Positions 10,701 through 19,000 of a DNA stretch of 64,000 nucleotides are shown here, in pieces. Location: assembly GCA_021014325.1 (NCBI GenBank), contig CM037472.1, forward strand, positions 4,340,001-4,404,000, in the 5' to 3' direction. The position numbers were made by a program, and so were the translations under genes. Source of the DNA: Plazaster borealis. Its lineage: Eukaryota; Echinodermata; Asteroidea; Forcipulatida; Labidiasteridae. Every line of letters starts with the position of its first letter. Position 1 is the first letter of the stretch. The notes under the pieces were generated by a model. That model saw nothing but the letters and a program-made list of their open reading frames with translations, was not told where the DNA came from and made no database searches.

Positions 10701-13310
10701 TAGGTATTGTAACTTGTAAGTATAAAGCAGTTTGGACACTCAATTTATCAATTTACAGCAAAGTTTGACATTCAATTTTCAAAAGCACTGCAAATGGGGA
10801 CACCTTATTTTGATTGGAAATTCTAGCTAATTGTGTGCTTATGGCAAGCTGTGTTTAGTTCAGGCATGGAATTACAAGGAGGCCATGGCCTCTGTTGCCC
10901 TGGTCTTGGCCTTAGTGCCCCTTCAAAAGTTTCAAAATGACTTTTAATATTTTCCAATGGAAGTGTTGCCCTTTGTAAAATTAAAATGGCCGTGCCTTCT
11001 CTCAGATGAAGATCCAGGGGCCGATTTCACCAAGAGATAAGACTAGTCTTATCTGAAGTTAGGACCAGTAACTGGTCTTAACTTAAGACTATAGTCCTAT
11101 CGCTTAGCATTGCCTAGGACTAGTCCTAAGTTAGGAAGAGTTTTGTGAAATCGACCCCAGGCCTCTCTCTATTTTTATTACGTATGTGTAATTGTTTTGA
11201 AACTTAATATTCCAGACTCTGTACAAGCATTCAAAAAGAAGCTCAAGATTGGACAGTTCCGAGAGTTGGATGCTGATGAGGTAGCGAGGCAAGAAGCCCT
11301 GAAGAAAGAAAAGGAAGATGAAGAGGAGAGGTTAGCAGGAGCAATAACAGTGGGGTCAAGATGTCAGATCAACATACCCACTGCACCGCCAGTCAAAAGA
11401 GGAACTGTCATGTATGTTGGTGAGTAACCAATCATGCTTTGTCCACTCTTTTTACTCCCCAACTCTTGTTAATAATTTCCAGTAAGCTGACCAACCATTT
11501 GTTTAACCATTTAACTGTATTTAACTCCCCCTTGGCCCAAATTCATTGAGCTGCTTCAGCACAAAAGGTAGCTAAGCACAACAAAATTATGCTTACCAGA
11601 ATAAGGTCACCAGCCAAAATATCATGTCACATGCAAAATCTTTGACTGGTATTCTGCTTAACTTGCTTAGCAGAAAACTTTTCGTAAAATTTTCTGCTCA
11701 AGCAGTTCTGTGAAAGTGGGCCCTGGTCATCTGGCCCTAAAGCATTCCTGAAATCATTTCAACTCCTTAGGAGTATGCAGCACCGGTAACCAAATGACTT
11801 CACATGTTGCTCATCATTCACAAAGATGAGCTCTGAGAAGCAATTACAAGTTGAACAGGCACAATTGCCGTGACCGGGGCTCAATTTGACCTAGAGCTGC
11901 TTCAGCATAAAAAGTAGCTTAGCACATTCAAATTGTACTTACCATAGTAAGGTTACCAGCCAAAATGCCATTCCACTTTTTACAGTTAATTTGAGTCAAC
12001 CACCTGCATTTTCTGCAAGAGGGCTCACTTCAATAGCACACTTTGTGTCACCAACTCCCCAAAATCGCGAGAACATTTTAATGTGATTAATGTTTTTCTT
12101 GGAGGCTGCGTCAAACTGGTTGTCTGAAAATTGTCTTAGTGTGAAATTGCCATAAAGACCAAAATTGACATGCTTTATGTATAATTGCAGGTAAAACGGA
12201 CTTCAAGCCTGGATTCTGGATTGGCGTCAAGTACGATGAACCTCTGGGAAAGAATGATGGGAGGTATTTTATTGTTGCTATTTTTCTTTTATAGATGAAA
12301 GATATTAATTCCATTATTACCACTTTGTCAAGTTATTTAGGGAAAGTTCCTTTGATGAACCTAAAGCTGTAACTTGAGTTTGCTATCTTCAATTATTAAA
12401 GTCATTTATTGACCCCTGACTTTGACCTAGACCATGACTCTAGCCCTTAACCGTAACCCCAACCCTAACCTGAACCCTATCCTCGCCCATACCCTATCCT
12501 CGCCCATACCCTATCCTCGCCCATACCCTATCCCAAACCTTTACCCAAAATCTGTTTCCCTGCCCTGAATCTCTCCAAAACCCTAAACTTTAAAACAAAA
12601 GCTTAAGCCTAACTCTAACCCTAACCCTAATCTCATCCCTATAACCACAACCCTAATCCTGACCTATCCATAACCCTAAACCTAACCCTAAAACCATATC
12701 CTTGCTCTTACCCTAACCCTATCCCAATTTCTAACCATTAACAGGTCTAGACCCTAATCCTACTACAAACCCTACACATAACCCTATCCCATATTCCCAA
12801 TATCTATAACCCTATATCTAAACCCAAGCCCTAATTTTAACCCTAAATCTATCCATAACCCTGTCTCAAACCCTACCTGTATCTGGAATCCATACCCTTA
12901 CCTTTTTACATCAACTGCCAAGTATTGTTGCTTCCATGGTTATGCAGGTTATTGATTGAGCCAGCACATTGCACCACGCACAAATCGATGCAACAATCAA
13001 ATAGTTACTGTTTTTGTACATTTCGACAAAGGCATTATGTGTTGGACTTTTGTTTTTTGTTTTTTTTCGGTTATAGCTGATACATTTACATGCAGTTTGA
13101 GAAAAAAAAGCAATCATGGAAATTCGTTTCAAGGTTGTTGGGACTTTGTTTACTAATTTTTTTTTACTCATTTTTTTTTTTTTCAGTGTCAAAGGCAAGC
13201 AGTATTTTGAGTGCCTGCCCAAGTATGGTGGCTTCGTCAAGCCACAGTTTGTGGCCGTTGGTGACTACCCTGAAGAAAGCTTTGATATGGATGACGATGA
13301 TGAGATGTGA
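7591..13310 (+). CDS. TBCB: Tubulin-folding cofactor B (six exons, complete)
   Basis: CDS = join(7591-7710, 9014-9157, 9906-10005, 11216-11419, 12191-12263, 13187-13310): 765 nt, 254 residues, all junctions in phase. Family role: a cytosolic chaperone that binds alpha-tubulin after CCT and works with TBCE in tubulin folding and dimer dissociation. Visible in sequence: an N-terminal ubiquitin-like domain (about residues 10-90, with the family signature [10 protein letters not shown] near 74-83), a charged coiled coil (about 125-162, rich in KEKEDEEER), and a CAP-Gly domain (about 164-245) with [28 protein letters not shown] (GKNDG at 209-213) and KYGGFVKP. The protein ends in DDDDEM, the acidic C-terminal DEI/M-type tail known to bind CAP-Gly domains such as that of TBCE. 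The animal family is usually about 245 residues, so length fits. The start is the first ATG and aligns with the family start. Identity is very secure; exon 3's donor is the weakest junction. Confidence 0.97.
7711..9013 (+). other. TBCB intron 1
   Basis: A 1303-bp intron, GTAAAC to TTTACTTCAG. It holds the palindromic foldback element at 8435-8512 and otherwise unremarkable AT-rich sequence. Confidence 0.9.
8427..8520. mobile_element. Small palindromic foldback element with 8-bp direct flanks
   Basis: A near-perfect hairpin. The left arm CTAGAACTATGAGGTTCGTT pairs with the right arm AACGAACCTCATAGTTCTAT around a short loop, CTCTCCAC. The hairpin (about 8435-8512) is flanked by GCAGACCC on both sides (8427-8434 and 8513-8520), which reads as an 8-bp target-site duplication of the hAT type. 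A hairpin RNA precursor is the alternative; the two are not exclusive. Confidence 0.75.
9014..9157 (+). CDS. TBCB: TBCB exon 2
   Basis: Residues 41-88, [10 protein letters not shown] through DDGMRIH. It sits between the acceptor TTTACTTCAG and the donor GTGAGT, phase 0 on both sides. It contains [10 protein letters not shown], the most conserved stretch of the ubiquitin-like domain. Confidence 0.96.
9175..9565. mobile_element. TIR element interrupted by a SINE (TBCB intron 2)
   Basis: GACCATTTCACGGTAATGTG near 9176 is mirrored by CATATTACCGTGAAATGGTC near 9543. Inside lies a second inverted pair (CCTGTGTGCCGTG against CATGGCGCACAGG). A minus-strand tRNA-derived SINE at 9311-9537 sits within the element, so the SINE inserted later. 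Confidence 0.65.
9311..9537 (-). mobile_element. tRNA-Leu-derived SINE, minus strand
   Basis: Read on the minus strand it begins GTGTCATGTGGCCGAGTGG (A-box region), has TTCAAGTTCC at the anticodon position and GTGGGTTCGAATC (B box), then a body with AGCGCATTG-type words and an ATTATTGTTATTATT-like tail. It is a shorter, diverged relative of the elements at 31868 and 56289. Confidence 0.75.
9906..10005 (+). CDS. TBCB: TBCB exon 3
   Basis: Residues 89-121 plus one base. It encodes [20 protein letters not shown] and [13 protein letters not shown], matching the family's RVEKYTISQE-type segment. Acceptor TTCTCCTAG; the donor GTTCGT is atypical but is the only one that keeps phase with exon 4. Confidence 0.93.
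10067..10419 (+). mobile_element. MITE family C, diverged copy (TBCB intron 3)
   Basis: Bounded by TTAAAGGTATTGTACACTTT and AATAGTGTACAGGGCCTTTAA. It shares CAACATATGCATGAA, CCTGTAAAAGTTTGAGCTCA and ATTGGTCATCGAGG with the family C copies at 19301 and 47856. TTAA lies at both ends. Confidence 0.7.
10495..10700 (+). mobile_element. tRNA-derived SINE, second type (TBCB intron 3)
   Basis: GTTGGCTTAGTGGTTTC (A-box-like) and CCGGTTCGAATCCCAG (B box) are followed by GGAGCCTTGCATGTGGA and TTTTCAGTCCCTACC. The same head occurs at 46965. The 3' part grades into the GCAGGACTTGTT repeat seen near 31336. Confidence 0.65.
11018..11162. mobile_element. Foldback MITE (TBCB intron 3)
   Basis: Terminal inverted repeats AGGGGCCGATTTCACCAAGA and CTTTTGTGAAATCGACCCC-like (the right end reads GTTTTGTGAAATCGACCCCA). 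The interior is full of ACTAGTCTTA/TAAGACTA words, so the whole 145 bp can fold. It ends about 55 bp before exon 4. Confidence 0.75.
11216..11419 (+). CDS. TBCB: TBCB exon 4
   Basis: Residues 122-189 with split codons at both ends. It encodes the linker, the charged coiled coil ([20 protein letters not shown]) and the first CAP-Gly strands ([16 protein letters not shown]). Acceptor ATATTCCAG, donor GTGAGT. Confidence 0.96.
11533..11723. mobile_element. MITE family A copy (TBCB intron 4)
   Basis: TTGGCCCAAATTCATTGAGC at the left and CTGTGAAAGTGGGCCC at the right, with the shared interior ACCAGCCAAAATATC. A truncated second copy starts near 11876 (GGGGCTCAATTTGACCTAGA) and fades by about 11985. 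Confidence 0.75.
12191..12263 (+). CDS. TBCB: TBCB exon 5
   Basis: Residues 190-214 of the CAP-Gly core: [20 protein letters not shown] then NDGS. Acceptor TATAATTGCAG, donor GTATTT. Confidence 0.95.
12430..12900. repeat. Degenerate CCCTAA (telomere-like) array in TBCB intron 5
   Basis: Many copies of CCCTAACCCTAA with substitutions (ACCCTATCC, AACCCTAAAC). Near 12480-12530 there is a triplication of a 20-bp unit reading TATCCTCGCCCATACCC. This is an interstitial telomere-type repeat, C-rich on the coding strand of TBCB. No function is implied. Confidence 0.85.
13187..13310 (+). CDS. TBCB: TBCB exon 6 (terminal CDS part)
   Basis: Residues 215-254 and the stop. It encodes [20 protein letters not shown] and the acidic end DMDDDDEM. 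The acceptor is a 13-nt T run then CAG. Confidence 0.96.
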
Positions 13311-13455
13311 AGCCTAACAGTTGGAGGTTCAGATGGTCTATGAACAGATGTTGTTCAGAAAGTGGGGTCGAAGTCAGCCTCGTTCCCATGGGTGATGCCT
13401 GTATCGATCCCTCTTAACACTAACCACTGGAAGGGAGACACTAACAAATAATGCT

Positions 13456-13691
13456 GGGCTCAATTTCATGGCTCAGCTTACCAAAGAATTATGCACTTAC
13501 GATCACCATCCTTTGCTTATAGAGCAAGAGCTGAATTTCTGTGCTAGCTGTGTAAGCGAAGAATGCCTAGTGACAAGGACTACGCACGCGCACAAGCAAA
13601 AATTCCCTGCTAACCCGTGAAATACGCGGAATTCCCTTCTTCAGTAAGCCCTAACTCTTTGCTTATGGTATCAGAGCCATGAAATTGGGCC
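13456..13691. mobile_element. MITE, variant of family A (ATTTCATGGCTC type)
   Basis: Left end GGGCTCAATTTCATGGCTCA, right end GAGCCATGAAATTGGGCCC, inverted to each other. The related 121-bp copy at 16141-16261 has sharper ends. Confidence 0.75.
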
Positions 13692-13932
13692 CAGATTGGC
13701 TCCTGAATGTGAACACTTTATGCGCATGCTTGTTTGAAACTTTTGAGCGCTTGCAGGGCGCTTATCTCGCGTTTGTCAAAGATGCAAGTATTTTGACACT
13801 ATATCGCACATCAAAATAAATCAAGCTTTACGCAGTCATCCTAAACTGCATGCAGAATGAGAGAGGATCAGTTGCCATCATTTCTGTTATGGTGTATCTT
13901 TTTGTTGGCTACCATGCTTGAACAAAGTCATA

Positions 13933-14085
13933 GGGTGCGTTTTGGCGGCTGTAACCAATAATTGTTTCTGACGTCATAACCAAAACGGTAACCGAGCTCA
14001 CAGCTCGGTTATCGTTCAGTCTGAACAGCAGAACCAACGACCAACAACCGAAACAGTTTTTGGTTACCGCCGCCAAAACGCACCC
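13933..14085. mobile_element. MITE with 25-bp TIR, 153 bp
   Basis: GGGTGCGTTTTGGCGGCTGT at the left matches, inverted, GGTTACCGCCGCCAAAACGC ACCC at the right. The interior includes a second small palindrome, GAGCTCACAGCTC. Flanking ATA on both sides may be a 3-bp target duplication, as in Harbinger-type elements. Confidence 0.8.
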
Positions 14086-14507
14086 ATAGAGTAAATCAAC
14101 TATTTAAACTTTAACCATAAATTTGTACATAAATTAGATAATTCCAGGGGTATAATCGAGCAAGGCATGCTGGGATAGAGTGGTGCTAGGAGATTGGGAA
14201 CGAGGTTGCATTAAAATATGTAAAATAAAGTGCAATCTTGGTCGTCGCATGTAATCTTCTGTGGGAAAATGTTTGTTAATGTGCTTGAGAACTTAAGTTA
14301 CAACAAATATTGAATTAAACTTTAATCTTGTAGTCAGGCAGAGCTATGTATTCAATATTAGGGTTTTTTTTTACAACTTACAAAATCACCATAACTATAT
14401 AAAATTATAGAAAAATGTTATTGGTCAAAGTACATGCATTTTCAATATTTGAGGGAGGGGGGTGGGGGGCAGGGAAATTGTAATTGTTGATTTTGAATCT
14501 GAGGTCT

Positions 14508-14702
14508 GGGTCCATTTTCATAGAGCCGCTTAAGCTGAAAATATTGCTTAAACATTTTCTGCTAAGCACTGACATTAGCAGGATACCAGTCACAGATTGT
14601 ACATGTGTGATGGTACTTTGGCTGGTAACCTTATTCTGGTAAGCACAATTTTGTTGTGCTTAGCCACTCGCTGTGCTTAAGCAGCTCTATGAAATTGGGC
14701 TC
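14508..14702. mobile_element. MITE family A copy
   Basis: Left end TGGGTCCATTTTCATAGAGC, right end GCAGCTCTATGAAATTGGGC, with the interior GGTACTTTGGCTGGTAACC, in opposite orientation to the copy at 3951. Confidence 0.8.
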
Positions 14703-14709
14703 TGGAATT

Positions 14710-15490
14710 TAAATTGTTCAGTCTATTTGATTATTTTTGAAGGGACACAAGAGCCAACACTTGGGGTTACAGAGAGAGAGGCCAAAGCCTGTATGTAATT
14801 TCTGGAATGTAATATTGATGAGGTGAAGGTACTGCAGCTGTAAAATGATAGCATAAATGCTGTGATTTTCCTTCTTTTTACAAAATTTGTTTTTGTATTT
14901 CTTTTTATCACTTTTTGTCACTCATCACTCATAGACTGTGTTCCTCAGTTATTGGACCAAATTTTGAGAAAGTAGTGTAAGCGAATGGTTTCTGGTACTA
15001 TTTCATAATTCAAGCAATCTATGAAATTACAGATCCAATCAATAACTGTATTTTTTAAACTGTTTTATTTGATCTTTGAATATGACAATTAGCCTCTGCC
15101 TAAATCTTGTTTTACTTTTACCTACATTGTAATATACCTAGATGTAAGTACGATTTATAGAGCTTTGCTCTTTATTAAATATTGTTGTGTTGTACATATA
15201 TTTTTCATTGAGTTAACTTTTTCCGTTGTGTACAACATGGTGTTAGGCAGAGGTGAGTCTCACTGAATTATTGGAACAGTCTTAAATTTTGTGATCGAAA
15301 ATTTTGAAAAATTCAGAAGTGTACAAATATCAAAACTACATTTAACTGATAAACAAACACATTATAAACAAGTTTAAATAGCATTCCCGTGAATTTTTTT
15401 GCTCGAGTAAATGTTTAAAGCTGTCACACGAGGCCACTGACTGCAGTAGACAAGGATTTCAATAATGGTTAAAGTTGATGTCTCAGTAAT
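14710..15490. other. Intergenic stretch, nothing identified
   Basis: AT-rich sequence between the TBCB 3' region and the minus-strand gene. The two genes converge here. No exon or repeat was recognised. Confidence 0.4.
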
Positions 15491-15499
15491 TTTTAACAG

Positions 15500-15765
15500 T
15501 TGGGGTAGTTTATCCCAATATATCCCAGTTTGGGAAGTTTAACCCAATTTATCCCAGTTTGGGGTAGTTTATCACGATTTATCCCAGTTTGGAAAGTTTA
15601 TCCCAATTTATCCCAATTTGGGGTAGTTATCCCAATTTATCCCAGTTTGGGAAATTTATCCCAGTTTGGGAAATTTATTCCAATTCATCCCAGTTTGGGA
15701 AGTTTATCCCAATTTATCCCAGTTTAGGAAGTTTACTCCAACTTTTCCAAGTTGGAGTAGTTATG
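15500..15765. repeat. Minisatellite of CCCAGTTTGGG(A/G)AGTTTATCC units
   Basis: About ten imperfect units of roughly 13 or 26 bp built from AGTTTGGGAAGTTTATCCCA and its variants. It lies about 130 bp past the stop of the minus-strand gene, so it may lie in its 3' UTR. On the minus strand it holds an AATAAA at about 15669-15674, a possible poly(A) signal. The repetitive open frames here are translation of the minisatellite. Confidence 0.9.
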
Positions 15766-15897
15766 GCTAACAGCCTTCTTAGCCTAATATTAACATCTTG
15801 GCTCATGCGGTTTGCAGGGACTAAGTTGATTTCTAACTCCTGCCTTCATGATGTAGTTCGCTGCAAGTGATTTCAGAAATAACCAGAGAGTGCATCC

Positions 15898-16004
15898 TCA
15901 AAGTACCACTCCATCCCCCTCAGTCAGCTCAGATTGTAGCTGTTGCTCCTTTGCCATTGCCTCTCTTGTCAGTTTGTGATTAGGACCAAGGGCAAGCTTG
16001 TAAT
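15898..16004 (-). CDS. Unknown minus-strand gene, terminal exon
   Basis: Acceptor TATACTTTCAG. It encodes YKLALGPNHKLTREAMAKEQ, then QLQSELTEGDGVVL and TGA at 15898-15900. It joins the previous exon (ending in one base, G) to form a D codon. In the alternative frame it gives only ITSLPLVLITN and a stop. Confidence 0.65.
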
Positions 16005-19000
16005 CTGAAAGTATAACAGGTGAGATTGGGATAAAAGAATCATCTCTACCACAACCAAACCTCACTAATAATTGATTATAAATTTAATGTGAAAGTTGTT
16101 GGGTCAAGTCACGTCAGGCAACTTCTAAAGGCAACCACCTGGGTCCAATTTCATGGCTCTGCTTACCGCGGAATTCTTACCGCGGAAGTCATAGAATTAT
16201 GTGCTACAAGGGCTCCGTAAGCGCAGCATTCCGCAGTAAGCACAGCCATGAAATTGGGCCCTGCACTGCATGCAGAAGGCATTAGCACAAGAGCGATGTA
16301 TAATGGTTTCTCGCCGTCCCAAAGAAACTTTTGTCAAAATCGAAATGATATATTTTTTTCTTCTTGAAGATTGCTTGGAACTGGTTGCCTATAAACTGTG
16401 ACATTGCCAGTATGTTTGTGATGTCTTCTTGGAAGAAGTATTTTTCTGAATCTGAGTGTTAGAGGCGTAGCCAGGACTTTTTCAGAAAGGGGCACAGGGT
16501 GGGGGAAGGGGGCAATGGAAATTTGTAGGGGGCTGTCCCCCCCACTCGCCCCCCCCCCCCATCAATATCACTGCAACATTTTAAGATGCATTCGGACGAG
16601 ACTAATTGTTTGAGAAGTACCTTTGACGACAGTGTGTATGATCGGCAATACCTCTCTCTTGATGTTGAGCCTTATGGGATATGGAAGCTCAACTTGCTCT
16701 TGACGACTGCGCCGTTGAATGACCTCCAAGTGACCTTTGTACTAATTAACAAGATGAGAAAGTCTGATTTGAAATGTTTACATGGTAGGAATAGACTACA
16801 TGTTTCCACATATTTTAAGTTTTGAGAACTGTGTAAAAGTGTAATTAGTGAACTTATGAAGGAAACAAATGATGCTCTTTAATGGGTCCAATGTTCAAAA
16901 ATACAAATCAGACTTACGGCAGTCTAATCTTTAAAAAAAAATTGGAGGGGGGGTCATTTATATATGCACAGTACTATAAGGTCACTAATTGAAACTACAT
17001 ATCTGTAATAATCCAAAGGGCATTACATTTTAAAACAACCATCAAAAACCACAAAATGATAATTTTCTAAGAAAATCCTCTCTTTTTTTGCCCCCCAACT
17101 TCTGGAGACCACATTTTGACCAAAATTAACTCCACTTGCAATAAAAAAAATGTAAGAATGTCTTGACCAAGACTATTATAATCATTGAGCTCTCAGATTG
17201 AAACTTCTTCTCTCCCCCCCCCCCTTTGGGGTTGATAATTACCAATTCAGTACGTTGTCTTTAAAGGGATTGTTTAAGTTTGGTAATTGGAACCCACTGT
17301 TTGTTTCAATCCTATAAAGTTGTAGATATATACCATAAAACTAACCTGTGAAAATTTCATTTCAAAAGGTAGTAGCATTTTTGAGATATTGCCAAAAATC
17401 TGGAGCGGTTATGTCCACGCAGGAAGAATAATCTGCAATTGGAATACACTATCTGAGAAACGTTACTGTCAGTAACGCTTCTCAAACTCAATTTTTGGGG
17501 GATAACAAGGGATATCTTTTTCCATAACCGCAGTACTTCTAAGTGAAAAGTTTCTCAAAATGCATTATACTATCCAAAGCTGCTGTACATCTTACCAAAT
17601 AAGTTGTTATTGCCATTAATGTTCAGAGTCATTACCAAAAGTATACAGACACTTGTATACAAGCTTTAGAAAACAGTCTTTGAGCTTTTACTTGAAGTGG
17701 TGAAGCTCTCGTATTATGTGTTGGACACATCCTAGGTCCAGATTCAAGCAGCAATGTTAATTTCTTGAAACAAGGATATGTGCTGTACCTTTTCCATGGA
17801 TTTTAATTTGGCTCCCGCTTGTTTCTTGGATTTTAGCTGCCATTTCATCAGGTTGGTGACCACGGTTATTGTGGCAACTAGTGAGTCTATTAAAAATAAA
17901 GAAACAATTCAAAATATTAACAATATTATTTTGATACACAAACTAAGGGCACTTAAGCTTTGTGTATCTTTCAAAAAGTTGATACTTTGCTTTATTTAAA
18001 TAATATTGTTTTATTTATGTATTCGTTTTTGTGTATTTATTTTATTTATTTATGTGTTTATTTATATATAGAATGTTTTATTTACAAACTTGTCATAAGC
18101 AGCCACATGCTGAATTGCAATAATTTCCAATAGAAAATGTAAAAAATACAGATATCGAGGCGCAACTGGTTATTTCAATTATGTATTTGCTATTAGTATT
18201 ATGTTTTCTTTTCTTTTCTTTTTCTGGGAGGGATGGGGTTGCTCATTCAATGTTCATTATGCTCATTTCTTTTTCTTCTTTTTCTTCTTTTTGTTTACTT
18301 TTTATAATTTATTTGTTATTAATTTTTTGAGGGGGGAGCTTGGGTTTGGTCAGATATTTGAGATCCATATGGACATAATTAATTATGAATACCTCTTTTT
18401 ACACTGCCATCGGCTGCCATGTTGGGTTCAGCACCGGCTTTTTCCGTGGATTCAGATCCAGACACCCCAGGATTCTGAATTGAAAATAAACATAAAAAGG
18501 CATACGGTACCTGCATAGTATTAATAATTGTCAAATTAGTAGTTAGTTAGTCAGCAATTTTTATTTTTACTTTTTGCTTTGCTTTGATGTTATGATATTT
18601 ATCCCACCAGTCTTTGGTTTGAACTCACCCGGATTTTCACCTTGGTGTGCGGTTTGGAAGTCCAGGGTTCGATTCCAAGTACAGCTATAGATTATTCTTT
18701 CATAAACACCACAATTTTTACCTTAATAATGTGTTATCACATTTTGTCTAGCAATTAAGAGAGATCTACTTTCCAATTCATCTTAAAATAATTTTACTGC
18801 TTCATTCATGTAATCAAGCCAAATCCTATTCGGTAGATACACTGCAAAAACTGGGGTGTTAAAATTTACACCATGGGTGTTGTCACATATAGATACCCAA
18901 AAGAGAATAAAAATTAACAACATATAAGGGTGTTAAAATAACACCAAAGTAATTGTGTTATTTTAACACCTATGATGTAAATGTTGATTCCCTTTTTTAC

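Larger units (their letters stand above)
13311..14250 (+). other. TBCB 3' region with candidate poly(A) signals
   Basis: AATAAA occurs at 13815 and 14224; either may end the transcript. The region contains a family A-type MITE variant and a Harbinger-like MITE, listed separately, so the 3' UTR may be partly transposon-derived. Confidence 0.5.

Noticed and set aside
15530..15870. Repetitive open frames (FIPVWGS.. type) suggestive of a repeat protein
   Set aside because: They are translations of the minisatellite at 15500-15765. All frames give repetitive peptides and no splice or start signal supports translation.
16890..16940. 11-nt micro-exon (AAAG/ATTAGACTGCC/GTAAGT, minus strand) to fix the frame of the minus-strand gene
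   Set aside because: Its length (2 modulo 3) does not give the needed phase, and an exon this small is unlikely.
18085..18110. Exon CATGTGGCTGCTTATGACAAG on the minus strand between 17.9 and 18.4 kb
   Set aside because: With the incoming phase it reads into a TGA; it would fit only if the preceding exon ended in phase 0, which it does not.
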